Origin: Chelydra serpentina
Taxonomy: Eukaryota > Chordata > Testudines > Chelydridae
NCBI GenBank assembly: GCA_037349315.1
Contig: JBAIAC010000014.1
Location: 29,799,001 to 29,863,000 of the forward strand
Direction of reading: 5' to 3'
Length of the DNA stretch: 64,000 bases
Shown here: piece after piece, positions 55,501-64,000 of the stretch
Layout: every line of letters begins with the position of its first letter
How positions within the stretch are numbered: the first letter of the stretch is position 1
Made by a program: the position numbers and the translations under genes
The notes under the pieces: model-generated
Databases searched by the model: none
What the model saw: only the letters and a program-made list of their open reading frames with translations
What the model was told of the DNA's origin: nothing

Positions 55501-55728
55501 GGCTTAATAACTCTGGCCTTTTTTTTTTATTTTAGATCCCTATTTAAGATCACACCAGATGATATGCTGTTCATGGCCTCATCTCTGACATTTGATCCTT
55601 CTGTAGTTGAGTTGTTCATTGCTCTGACAAGTGGAGCCTCTCTGCTTATAGTACCAAACCCCATAAAAATGATGCCTCTGAAGTTGTCTGCCGCTCTTTT
55701 TCACCGTCACAGGGTGACAGTATTGCAG
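49265..55728 (+). CDS. AASDH: AASDH (acyl-CoA synthetase family member 4, U26), coding exons 2-5, 3' partial
   Basis: AASDH is an adenylate-forming protein of the non-ribosomal-peptide-synthetase type, with an adenylation domain, a carrier domain and a PQQ-type beta-propeller. Its physiological substrate is unsettled. From ATG at 49289 four exons join in frame (230+121+341+193 nt = 295 codons), about the first quarter of a roughly 1,100-residue protein. Only the N-terminal half of the adenylation domain is present. It shows the signature LHTSGTTGIPK at residues 204-214 followed by VRVPHKCIVPN, and SLTFDPSVVELF further on. It starts MTLQEMVHQAASLYSDRKAV, as in other vertebrates. Later exons lie beyond the window. 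It follows PPAT on the same strand, the conserved arrangement. Confidence 0.96.
49519..51978. other. AASDH intron 2, one GC-rich unassigned patch
   Basis: A GC-rich segment at about 51680-51860 stands out from AT-rich surroundings and may be a repeat insertion. Nothing else is recognised. Confidence 0.4.
51979..52099 (+). CDS. AASDH: AASDH exon 3
   Basis: It is 121 bp, with acceptor TTTTTAG and donor GTAAGT. It encodes ILQVPAAYSPLDPDAPSVLS through KKCNLQYILVENDKIN. Confidence 0.95.
52230..52915. repeat. Possible LTR-derived repeat
   Basis: The text resembles a retroelement long terminal or flanking region seen in turtles (CACCAACCAATTATCAAGTG, TGTAAACTCCTCAGGCAC), but no termini were found. 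A G homopolymer of about 20 bases lies at 52769-52788. Confidence 0.3.
52917..53090. mobile_element. Harbinger-type MITE fragment
   Basis: GGCCTGGTATACACTAGG resembles the Harbinger end. The interior (TCACTCAGGGTTGTGAAAAA) is shared with the MITE at 22849-23403. The right end is not clear. Confidence 0.55.
53662..54002 (+). CDS. AASDH: AASDH exon 4 (adenylation signature)
   Basis: It is 341 bp, with acceptor CTTACAG and donor GTAAGT. It encodes the phosphate-binding loop YILHTSGTTGIPKIVRVPHK. Confidence 0.96.
54440..54795 (+). mobile_element. CR1 3'-end fragment
   Basis: GGGAAGGAATTTTCCCCTGG and GGAGGTCAGACTAGATGATG then TGCCTTCTGGCCTTA is the 3' end of a common amniote CR1 subfamily. There is no ORF. 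Confidence 0.75.
55230..55400 (+). mobile_element. CR1 3'-end fragment
   Basis: GATGCCTTTCTGAAGGATAT and CTAGATGATCTTAATGGTCC then CTTCTGGCATTAAAA is a degenerate CR1 tail, lying in AASDH intron 4. Confidence 0.7.
55536..55728 (+). CDS. AASDH: AASDH exon 5
   Basis: It is 193 bp, with acceptor ATTTTAG after a T run and donor GTAGGC. It encodes LFKITPDDMLFMASSLTFDP through HRVTVLQ. Confidence 0.95.
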
Positions 55729-57522
55729 GTAGGCCATTCACAATGGGGTCCTGTTAAGATACAAGGGATGTATTTTGTTTTATTCTTTCTGTTTGCCTGT
55801 GTGTGCTGCTTTTGCATGGTACCAGACAGTAATGATAAAGAAGTTTTTCCTGCAGCATCAGTTCCCTTTGGTGTTTATGCATCTGTTATCCTTTTGCTAC
55901 AGAGTACTAAAGCTTCATAAAGGTAAGAAATTACCATTTGAAAGGATTGTTGTCAGTGATGTATGACAGATGAGATTTGACTGAAGACAGGGCTGACATT
56001 CAGCTGAAGGCTCCTGCTAATTATGCAGCCTTTTAATTTCTCCTGACATTCACTCAAATAATGGGCTTGATCTTGCAGCCCTAAGTAATTTTTAATCATG
56101 GAAATAGTCCCATTGCCAGAAACACGATAAACTAAAGTTCCCACCTATAGTGCCATTTATAACATGATAAAGTGCCAGTAATAAGAAACAGAATGATTAT
56201 TTCCCCAATAAGTTTGGCTGTTTATAAGATGTTAGCTCACCCAAGATTGCACTGGCTTCCTTTCCTGTGGTGTAGAGAGAGAGAGATCCTCCTGTGTGAT
56301 CTGAATTTTAACAGACTAAAATCTAATTTGCCTATAGAGTATACTAGAAATAATAGTCCTTTGTAATCCTTATTAACTGAATAATCCCAATTGCATATTC
56401 TGTGGTATGATATGGTACTATGCAAAGGCTAATACTTGAGTAAAAAAATTAAAAATCTCTGCTCTTGGGGGAGAGGTGGATCTATGTAAGTTGTTTCTCA
56501 TAAATCTAAAACTTTAAGCAGAATATCTGTTTTATGTATAGGCAGTAATATGTAAATATTCTGGTTAGTGAGGAGTATCCATTATTGAAACAACACAACC
56601 TCTTAAAGTGACAGGGTTTTAATTAATGTTGCGACTGCAATACTTTTACCAGCCAGACACCCAGCCAGCATAGGAAAGGGTATTTTCTTGGTCAGTTCTG
56701 CCTCCAGCCCTCACTATATTTTCCCTCCAACTCCCAAGTCCTTTTTAAAGCCTTCCCTCCTGTATGCACACACTCTTTTTTTAAAGATTCCCTTCTCTCC
56801 TGGAGAAAAGGAGGAAGTAGGTGATTGTGGCTGTAAATTCAGGTTTACTTAACAGTTAAGTGAAGACACCACAGCAAAAATAATCCAGCTGTTAAAAAAT
56901 ATTAATTGTCAGGTCCTCTTACTTCTGCTCTGTTTACAATGGAGGGAGTAAGTAAAATCCTGGTACTACAGGGTACTTCTACACACACACAAAAAAAGAC
57001 CCACAGTGGTGAGTCACGCCATGTCTACACATACCCACAGACTCTTTCCTGGCACACTAAAACATCTTGACCACTGTTTTGCCTGATGTTTTTAGAGGGT
57101 TTTTTTCCTGGCCTGTTTCTCTTAAATTGTATCCATAATTAGCAAGTCGGATGTTTCTTAAGCAGCTGAACCGTTTTTGGGGTTGATGGTGGTTGGGACA
57201 TCTTGATAAGAAGTTTTAAATTTTCATTTCCTTGAGTTTAATCACTATCTTGATCAGTAAAGGGAAGGGCCCTTAGTGAAATAAATGACACAAGTTCTCT
57301 TTAGGGCTTAGTTGATAAATTTCTGTGTTAGTGTTTCTCAAATTTCAAGGCTGCCATCCCTGTGAGGATTCTGACCTTTCTGGACAGACTTGAGCAAAGC
57401 CATGAAAAAACTCATGGAAAAATTAATGCTTGTCCTTTCCTTAATCATTTCCATTTAGGAGCCATCAAAGTTTTGAATGGTCTGTTGAGTGCTGACTATT
57501 AAATAGAAGGCTCTGATTTTCA
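55729..57522. other. AASDH intron 5, nothing recognised
   Basis: The next expected exon (after VTVLQ) is not found before the window ends. No clear element occurs here. Confidence 0.5.
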
Positions 57523-57735
57523 TAGAACCATAGGGCTAAATGAGACTTGCAAGGATCATCTAGTCTAACCCCCTTCCAAGAGCAGGATTTTTCCATCTCT
57601 TCTCTCCCCCCCCCTCACCCCCCCCCCAATCTCCTCTTTTCCAAACTAAACACATCCAGTTCCTTCAGTCTTAGTTCATATGGCTTGCATCCCATCCATT
57701 TGATCATCTTTATCGCTCTGCATCCTTTCTATGTG
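57523..57735 (-). mobile_element. Old CR1, 3' part (left of the younger insertion)
   Basis: CATAGAACCATAGGGCTAAA then GATCATCTAGTCTAACCCCC is the CR1 tail read on the minus strand. Sequence related to 12.1-12.9 kb follows. It continues after the young CR1, at 62377. Confidence 0.75.
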
Positions 57736-58320
57736 CTGTGTGCTGAGCTTGTGTCTGTCTGTTTGTTCATTTGTTTGTTTGCAGGACCGTGTGCTGTGGC
57801 TGGCAGTTGGAAGCTGTGAGCTTCTACACCAGGGGGCGGGGCTAATCAATCAGGGAGGCCGGGGCTTTATAAAGCCGTGCACAAGCGACCAGGGAGCTTT
57901 GCGAACAGGGGCTGCAAACAGGGGAGTTTGAGAGGGAGTTGGGAAGGGGAGTGCGAAGGGGGCAAGCTATCCTTGCCATTCCTAATTCTTTTTACCCAAA
58001 CTAAAGGGAGAGGCAGAGCAACCAGGTGGCTGCAGACGGGGGAGAGAGTATCTGTTGAGGGGACAGTTTGGCACTTTGACCGTGTGCTAGAGTGTTTGAT
58101 TTCCTGTTTGAAAAGTGTGATTTTTGGAGTGCTTCATTGCAGACCTTTCTAAAAAGACTGTCAGTCAGCTGCGCACCAGCGGAGCAGCGCATAGCAGAGA
58201 AGCAAACAGGTGGAGTTAGCCTGGGAGTTCGCCTGGAGAGAACCTACTGAGGCATCCCCCCTGCAGGTTTCCCTGAGTAGCTTCTGCCACAAGTGAGAAA
58301 ACTCTTCGAAGGAAGGGACT

Positions 58321-59337
58321 ATGGATGCTGAGCGATCCGCTGTCGTGACCTGCACAGGATGTGCCATGTTTGTCTTTCTTCCACAGGATAGAAGCGACTT
58401 TGTCTGTACAAAGTGCAAGCTGATCTCCATATTGGAGGAGAAGATTCAAGGTCTGGAGAAACGAGTATCAACCCTGCATTCCATAAAAGAAAATGAGGAG
58501 TTCCTGGATAGACGTCAGGATAGGCTTCAGCGGGCGCAGTGTTGTGAGGATTCAGAGCAGGCTGCGCAGCGGGGACAGAAGACCAGCGAGGATAATTGGC
58601 GGCATGTGACGTCCAGAAGAGGAAAGAGTATGAGAGAAGTCCATGTACAAGAAACGCATATTCAGATGAGCAACCGGTTTCATGTTCTCTCCACAGGCAC
58701 TAGTGCAGAGAGTGGAGTGAATGATGCATCTGAGGGAACAGAGCAGAAGGAGACTCCACTGATTGGAAGGCATGAGATGCACAGTCCTAGTGATGGGGGT
58801 TCCACGACCACCACTCCCAAGAGGAGGAGGAGGGTGGTGGTGGTCGGGGACTCTCTCCTCAGGGGGACTGAGTCATCTATCTGCCGCCCTGACCGGGAAA
58901 ACCGAGAGGTGTGCTGCTTGCCAGGGGCTAGGATTCGTGATGTGACGGAGAGACTGCCGAGACTCATCAAGCCCTCAGATCGCTACCCCTTCCTGCTTCT
59001 CCACGTGGGCACCAATGATACTGCCAAGAATGACCTTGAGCGTATTACTGCAGACTACGTGGCTCTGGGAAGAAGGATAAAGGCGTTTGAGGCGCAAGTG
59101 GTGTTCTCGTCCATTCTCCCTGTGGCAGGAAAAGGCCGGGGTAGAGACCGTCGAATCGTGGAAGTCAACCAATGGCTACGCAGATGGTGTCGGAGAGAAG
59201 GGTTTGGATTCTTTGACCATGGGATGGTGTTCCAAGAAGAAGGAGTGCTAGGCAGAGACGGGCTCCACCTGACGAAGAGAGGGAAGAGCATCTTTGGAAG
59301 CAGGCTGGCCAACCTAGTGAGGAGGGCTTTAAACTAG
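58321..59337 (+). CDS. CR1 ORF1 protein with SGNH esterase-like domain, intact
   Basis: It has 338 residues. An N-terminal zinc-knuckle-like CTGC(11-14) and CTKC(29-32) is followed by a probable coiled coil (about 35-60) and a polar linker. From about 170 there is an SGNH-hydrolase fold: VVVVGDSLLRG with S178, LLHVGTNDT with N232, and GRDGLHLT with D313 and H316. All expected catalytic residues are present. In CR1 elements ORF1p is the RNA-binding partner of ORF2, with an esterase domain of uncertain role. No stop or frameshift was seen. Confidence 0.9.
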   Translation: MDAERSAVVTCTGCAMFVFLPQDRSDFVCTKCKLISILEEKIQGLEKRVSTLHSIKENEEFLDRRQDRLQRAQCCEDSEQAAQRGQKTSEDNWRHVTSRRGKSMREVHVQETHIQMSNRFHVLSTGTSAESGVNDASEGTEQKETPLIGRHEMHSPSDGGSTTTTPKRRRRVVVVGDSLLRGTESSICRPDRENREVCCLPGARIRDVTERLPRLIKPSDRYPFLLLHVGTNDTAKNDLERITADYVALGRRIKAFEAQVVFSSILPVAGKGRGRDRRIVEVNQWLRRWCRREGFGFFDHGMVFQEEGVLGRDGLHLTKRGKSIFGSRLANLVRRALN

Positions 59338-59381
59338 GTTCACCGGGGGAAGGAGACCAAAGCCCCGAGGTAAGTGGGGAA

Positions 59382-62292
59382 GTGGGATACCGGGAGGAAG
59401 CACAAGTAGGTGAGTGCAAGAGGGGAGGGCTCCTGCCCCATACTGGGACAGCAGGACAATCGGTGAGTTATCTTAAATGCCTATACACAAATGCAAGAAG
59501 CCCTGGGACAGCAGGACAATCAGTGAGTTATCTTAAATGCCTATACACAAATGCAAGAAGCCTGGGGAACAAGCAGGGAGAACTGGAAGTCCTGGCACAG
59601 TCAAGGAATTATGACGTAATTGGAATAACAAGAGACTTGGTGGGATAACTCACACGATTGGAGTACTGTCATGGATGGATATAAACTGTTCAGGAAGGAT
59701 AGGCAGGGCAGAAAAGGTGGGGGAGTTGCGTTGTATGTAAGAGAGCAGTATGACTGCTCAGAGCTCCAGTATGAAACTGCAGAAAAACCTGAGAGTCTCT
59801 GGATTAAATTGAGAAGTGTGAGCAACAAGGGTAATGTCGTGGTGGGAGTCTGCTACAGACCACCAGACCAGGCGGATGAGGTGGACGAGGCTTTCTTCCA
59901 GCAACTAACAGAAGTTACTAGATCACAGGCCCTGGTTCTCATGGGTGACTTTAATCACCCCGACATCTGCTGGGAGAGCAATACAGCGGTCCACAGACAA
60001 TCCAGGAAGTTTTTGGAAAGTGTAGGGGACAATTTCCTGGTGCAAGTGCTGGAGGAACCAACTAGGGGAAAAGCTCTTCTTGACCTGCTGCTCACAAACA
60101 GGGAAGAAATAGTAGAGGAAGCAATAGTGGATGGGAACCTGGGAGGCAGTGACCATGAGATGGTCGAGTTCAGGATCCTGACACAAGGAAGAAAGGAGAG
60201 CAGTAGAATACAGAGCCTGGACTTCAGAAAAGCAGACTTTGACTCCCTCAGGGAACTGATGGGCAAGGTCCCCTGGGAGAATAACATGAGGGGGAAAGGA
60301 GTTGAGGAAACCTGGCTGTATTTTAAAGAAACCTTATTGAGGTTGCAGGAACAAACCATCCCGATGTGTAGAAAGAAAAGTAAATATGGCAGGCGACCAG
60401 CTTGGCTTAACAGTGAAATCCTTGCTCGTCTTAAACACAAAAAAGCAGCTTACAAGAAGTGGAAGATTGGACAAATGACCAGGGAGGAGTATAAAAATAT
60501 TGTTCAGGCATGCAGGAGTGAAATTAGGAAGGCCAAATCACACTTGGAGTTGCAGCTAGCTGGAGATGTTAGGAGTAACAAGAAGGGTTTCTTCAGGTAT
60601 GTTAGCAACAAGAAGAAAGTCAAGGAAAGTGTGGGCCCCTTGCTGAATGAGGGAGGGAACCTTGTGACAGAGGATGTGGAGAAAGCTAGTGTACTCAATG
60701 CTTTTTTTGCCTCTGTCTTCACAGACAAGGGCAGCTCCCAGAAGGCTGCACTCTGCAGCACGGTATGGGGAGGAGGTGACCAGCCCTCTGTGGAGAAAGA
60801 AGTAGTTCGGGACTATTTAGAAAAGCTGGACGAACACAAGTCCATGGGGCCGGATGCACTGCATCTGAGGGTGCTAAAGGAGTTGGCCGATGTGATTGCA
60901 GAGCCATTGGCCATTATCTTTGACAAATCATGGCAATCGGGGGAGGTCCCGGATGACTGGAAAAAAGCTAATGTAGTGCCCATCTTTAAAAAAGGGAAGA
61001 AGGAAGATCCGGGGAACTACAGGCCAGTCAGTCTCACCTCAATCCCTGGAAAAATCATGGAACAGGTCCTCAAGGAATCAATTTTGAACCACTTAAAGGA
61101 GGGGAAAGTGATCAGGAACAGTCAGCATGGATTCACCAAGGGCAAGTCATGCCTGACTAACCTAATTGCCTTCTATGATGAGATAACTGGCTCTGTGGAT
61201 GAGGGGAAAGCAGTGGATGTGCTATTTCTTGACTTTAGCAAAGCTTTTGATGCAGTCTCGCACAGTGTTCTTGCCAGCAAGTTAAAGAAGTATGGGCTGG
61301 ATGAATGGACGATAAGGTGGATAGAAAACTGGCTGGATGGTCATGCTCAACAGGTAGTGATCAATGGCTCCATGTCTAGTTGGCAGCCGGTATCAAGTGG
61401 AGTGCCCCAAGGGTCGGTGCTGGGGCCGGTTTTGTTCAATATCTTCATCAACGACCTGGAGGATGGTGTGGACTGCACCCTTAGCAAGTTTGCAGATGAC
61501 ACTAAACTGGGAGGAGTGGTTGATACGCTGGAGGGTAGGGATAGGATACAGAGGGACCTAGACAAATTAGAGGATTGGGCCAAAAGAAATCTGATGAGGT
61601 TCAACAAGGACAAGTGCAGAGTCCTGCACTTAGGACGGAAGAATCCCATGCACTGCTACAGACTAGGGACCGAATGGCTGGGCAGCAGTTCTGCAGAAAA
61701 GGACCTAGGGGTTACAGTGGACGAAAAGCTGAATATGAGTCAACAGTGTGCCCTTGTTGCCAAGAAGGCTAACGGCATTTTGGGCTGTATAAGTAGGGGC
61801 ATTTCCAGCAGATCGAGGGACGTGATTATTCCCCTCTATTCGGCACTGGTGAGGCCTCATTTGGAGTACTGTGTCCAGTTTTGGGCCCCACACTACAAAA
61901 AGGATGTGGATAAATTGGAAAGAGTCCAACGGAGGGCAACAAAAATGATTAGGGGGCTGGAGCACATGACTTATGAGGAGAGGCTGAGGGAACTGAGATT
62001 GTTTAGTCTGCAGAAGAGAAGAGTGAGGGGGGATTTGATAGCTGCTTTCAACTACCTAAAAGGGGGTTCCAAAGAGGATGGATCTAGACTGTTCTCAGTG
62101 GTAGAAGATGACAGAACAAGGAGTAATGGTCTCAAGTTGCAGAGGGGGAGGTTTAGGTTGGATATTAGGAAAAACTTTTTCACTAGTAGGGTGGTGAAGC
62201 ACTGGAATGGGTTACCTAGGGAGGTGGTGGAATCTCCTTCCTTAGAGGTTTTTAAGGTCAGGCTTGACAAAGCCCTGGCTGGGATGATCTAG
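59382..62292 (+). pseudogene. CR1 ORF2 endonuclease/reverse transcriptase, one frameshift
   Basis: The endonuclease start (59382-59648) reads SYLKCLYTNARS and NYDVIGIT, then shifts frame at about 59628-59632 (one extra base in the run ATAACAAGAGAC). It resumes as an 873-residue frame from 59671. That frame shows the rest of the endonuclease ([28 protein letters not shown] at about 158-164). The reverse transcriptase follows: [14 protein letters not shown] near 448, [30 protein letters not shown] and catalytic FADD at 607-610. The C-terminal [15 protein letters not shown] is intact. ORF2 nicks DNA and copies the element RNA at the target. A 60-bp in-frame duplication affects the N-terminus. 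Confidence 0.93.
59443..59562 (+). repeat. 60-bp in-frame tandem duplication at CR1 ORF2 start
   Basis: Two copies of CTGGGACAGCAGGACAATC... with a period of exactly 60 bp differ at one base. Each encodes GTAGQSVSYLKCLYTNARS, so the first endonuclease motif (TNARS) is present twice. Confidence 0.95.
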
Positions 62293-62376
62293 TTGGGGTT
62301 GGTCCTGCTTTGAGCAGGGGGTTGGACTAGATGACCTCCTGAGGTCCCTTCCAACCCTGAGATTCTATGATTCTAT

Positions 62377-63900
62377 ACAACAGCGACAAAAACTGGACAC
62401 AGTACTGCAGCTGAGGCCTAACCAGTGCTGAGTTGAGTGGTACCATCACTTCCAGTGACTTGCATGCTATGCCTCTTTTAATGCAACCCAGAATTGCATT
62501 TGCGTGCGTGTGTGTGTGCGTGTGTGTGTGTAACCGCATGTATTATTGATTCTTGTTGAGGTTGTGATCCACCACAATTCCCAGATCCTTCTCAGCAATT
62601 CTGCTGCCAAGCCAGTTATCCCCCATTCTGTATTTGTACATGTTTTATTCCCCTAAATGTAGCCCTTATGTTTGTCTTTATTGAATTTCATTTTGTTGCC
62701 TGTAGCCCAGTTCTCCAAGTTATCACGACCCCTTTGAATTTTAGTTCTATCCTCCAAACCCCTCTTAGCTTTGTCTCATCTCCAAATTTGATCAGTGTGC
62801 TTTCTATTCCTACATCCAGGTCATTAATAAAGATATTAAATAACACTGGACCCAAAAGAGATCCCTGTGGAACCCCACTTGAGACCTCCTTCCAGTCTGA
62901 CATCATTCCATTAATAGTTACTCTGTTTTCAGTTGTTTAACCAATTATGTATCCACTTAATGGTAGAACTACCAAGTCCACATTTCTCCAGCTTACTTAT
63001 GAGACTGTCATGTGGGACTGTGTCAAAAGCCTTGCTAAAATACAGGTATATTATGTCCACTGCATTTCCCCTATCCACCAAACCAGTTACCTCGTCAAAG
63101 AAGGAAATCAAGCTGGTTTGGCATGATTTGTCCTTGGTAAATTTATGCTGGCTGCTAGTGATCACCTCTTCATCCTCCAGGTATTTGCAAATAGAATATT
63201 TTATACATTGGTCTATGTATCAAGGTCAGGCTGACTGGTCTATAGTTTCCCAGCTTCTTCTTTTTCCCTTTATTAAAGATGGGCACTATGTTAGCGCTTC
63301 TCCAGTCTTCTTGGGACCTCTCCTGTCATTCATGAGTTGGCAAATATTATCGTCGGTGGCACCGAACTTTCTTCAGCTAATTTCTTGAGCACCCTTGGGG
63401 GAATAGCATCAGGCCCTGCTGACTTAAATTCATTCAGATTAGTCAGAAGATCTCTGATGTGTTCTTTACTTATCCTGATCCACCTCTCTTCCACTGTATT
63501 GCCTGAAACTTCACTAGTAGGTCAGTCATGTTATTTTTTTGTAAGAAGACTGCAGCAAGGTAGGCATCAAGCAACTCCACTTTCTTATCATTTTCAGTTA
63601 CCAACTCACCTTTTCCATTGAGCAGTGGGCCCACGCCATTCCTGATTTTCTTTTTTGTCTGACATATTTGTAGAACTTCTTCTTGTCTCTAACATTTCTT
63701 GCCAGTTATAACTCATGCCATGCCTTGCCTTGGCTGCTGATCAGAGAATTTAATAGCATTGTCCATTCAGCCCAAACATGCACCTCCTCTCCCCTGTGCT
63801 CTGCCACCTTCTATAGAATTGCTAATTGGTTCTCTACTTTAGCTACCTTTTTAGAGCTCACTTTTTCCCTCCTTTATATTTTATTTAATAATAAAAAAAC
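62377..63900 (-). mobile_element. Old CR1, ORF2 part (right of the younger insertion)
   Basis: Minus-strand pieces match reverse transcriptase: [33 protein letters not shown] and [10 protein letters not shown]. Stops and frameshifts are frequent, and GDET replaces the ADD motif. It includes a (GTGTGTGCG)n-like patch at 62505-62531. It is continuous in order with 57523-57735. Confidence 0.85.
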
Positions 63901-64000
63901 CCTCCGTTTTTCATTGACACCCCCCTCCCCCCGACCCCAGCTAGAGACCACCCTGGACACAGGGTATGCCCGGTTCATCGGGCTTCCAGAAGTGTCTCAT
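63901..64000. other. Window end, nothing recognised
   Basis: There is a C-rich run followed by unassigned sequence. The AASDH gene is expected to continue to the right. Confidence 0.3.

Larger units (their letters stand above)
57736..62376 (+). mobile_element. Near-complete CR1 LINE inserted in an older reverse CR1
   Basis: It has a GC-rich 5' region (GGGGGCGGGGCTAATCAATC and TTTATAAAGC), ORF1 at 58321-59337, and ORF2 at about 59382-62292. The canonical 3' end ACTAGATGACCTCCTGAGG is followed by GATTCTATGATTCTAT. The 5' boundary is uncertain within about 50 bp. Intact ORF1 and almost intact ORF2 indicate a young copy. Confidence 0.92.

Noticed and set aside
1..64000. CRISPR arrays, bacterial operons or prophage
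   Set aside because: The window is spliced vertebrate DNA. No regularly spaced repeats of that kind are present.

Overview
This window is vertebrate nuclear DNA, most likely from a turtle (cryptodire-like). The evidence is the gene content and the repeats. Two housekeeping genes in the conserved vertebrate order PPAT-AASDH lie on the + strand. Introns and spacers are packed with CR1 LINEs, PIF-Harbinger and hAT DNA transposons, solo LTRs and a tRNA-derived SINE with a CR1-like tail. That mix is typical of turtles. I could run no database search, so species and family names rest on recognition.

Layout. From 1 to about 16 kb there is a multi-exon minus-strand gene I cannot name. It has two exons that each encode a Myb/SANT-like (trihelix) DNA-binding domain (15639-16026 and 8323-8802). 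It also has at least four small exons (10709-10795, 6533-6622, 6237-6332, 71-157). Every junction I can place is phase 1, and three of the small exons look like copies of one another. The gene runs off the left edge.

From 20.9 to 35.45 kb lie PPAT exons 2-11 on the + strand, ending in a polyadenylation signal. PPAT exon 1 is not visible in the 20.9 kb upstream. The simplest reading is that exon 1 is left of the window and the minus-strand gene sits antisense inside PPAT intron 1.

From 37.5 to 44.2 kb is a nest of mobile elements. An approximately 1 kb solo LTR is split by a 4.87 kb two-gene Harbinger transposon, which itself carries a CR1 scrap, and by a second complete solo LTR. Each insertion has its own target-site duplication.

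From 45.0 to 46.0 kb is a CpG-rich promoter with four CCAAT boxes and AASDH exon 1. AASDH coding exons follow at 49.3, 52.0, 53.7 and 55.5 kb. They cover about the first 295 residues; the rest of the gene lies beyond the right edge. The last 6.5 kb is an almost intact CR1 LINE (ORF1 intact, ORF2 with one frameshift and a 60-bp in-frame duplication). It is inserted into an older CR1 lying in the opposite direction.

The two named genes are metabolic. PPAT catalyses the first committed step of de novo purine synthesis. AASDH is an adenylate-forming acyl-CoA synthetase-family protein. The unnamed minus-strand gene looks like a DNA-binding regulator, and its domain resembles that of the Myb-like partner protein of the Harbinger transposon at 42 kb.
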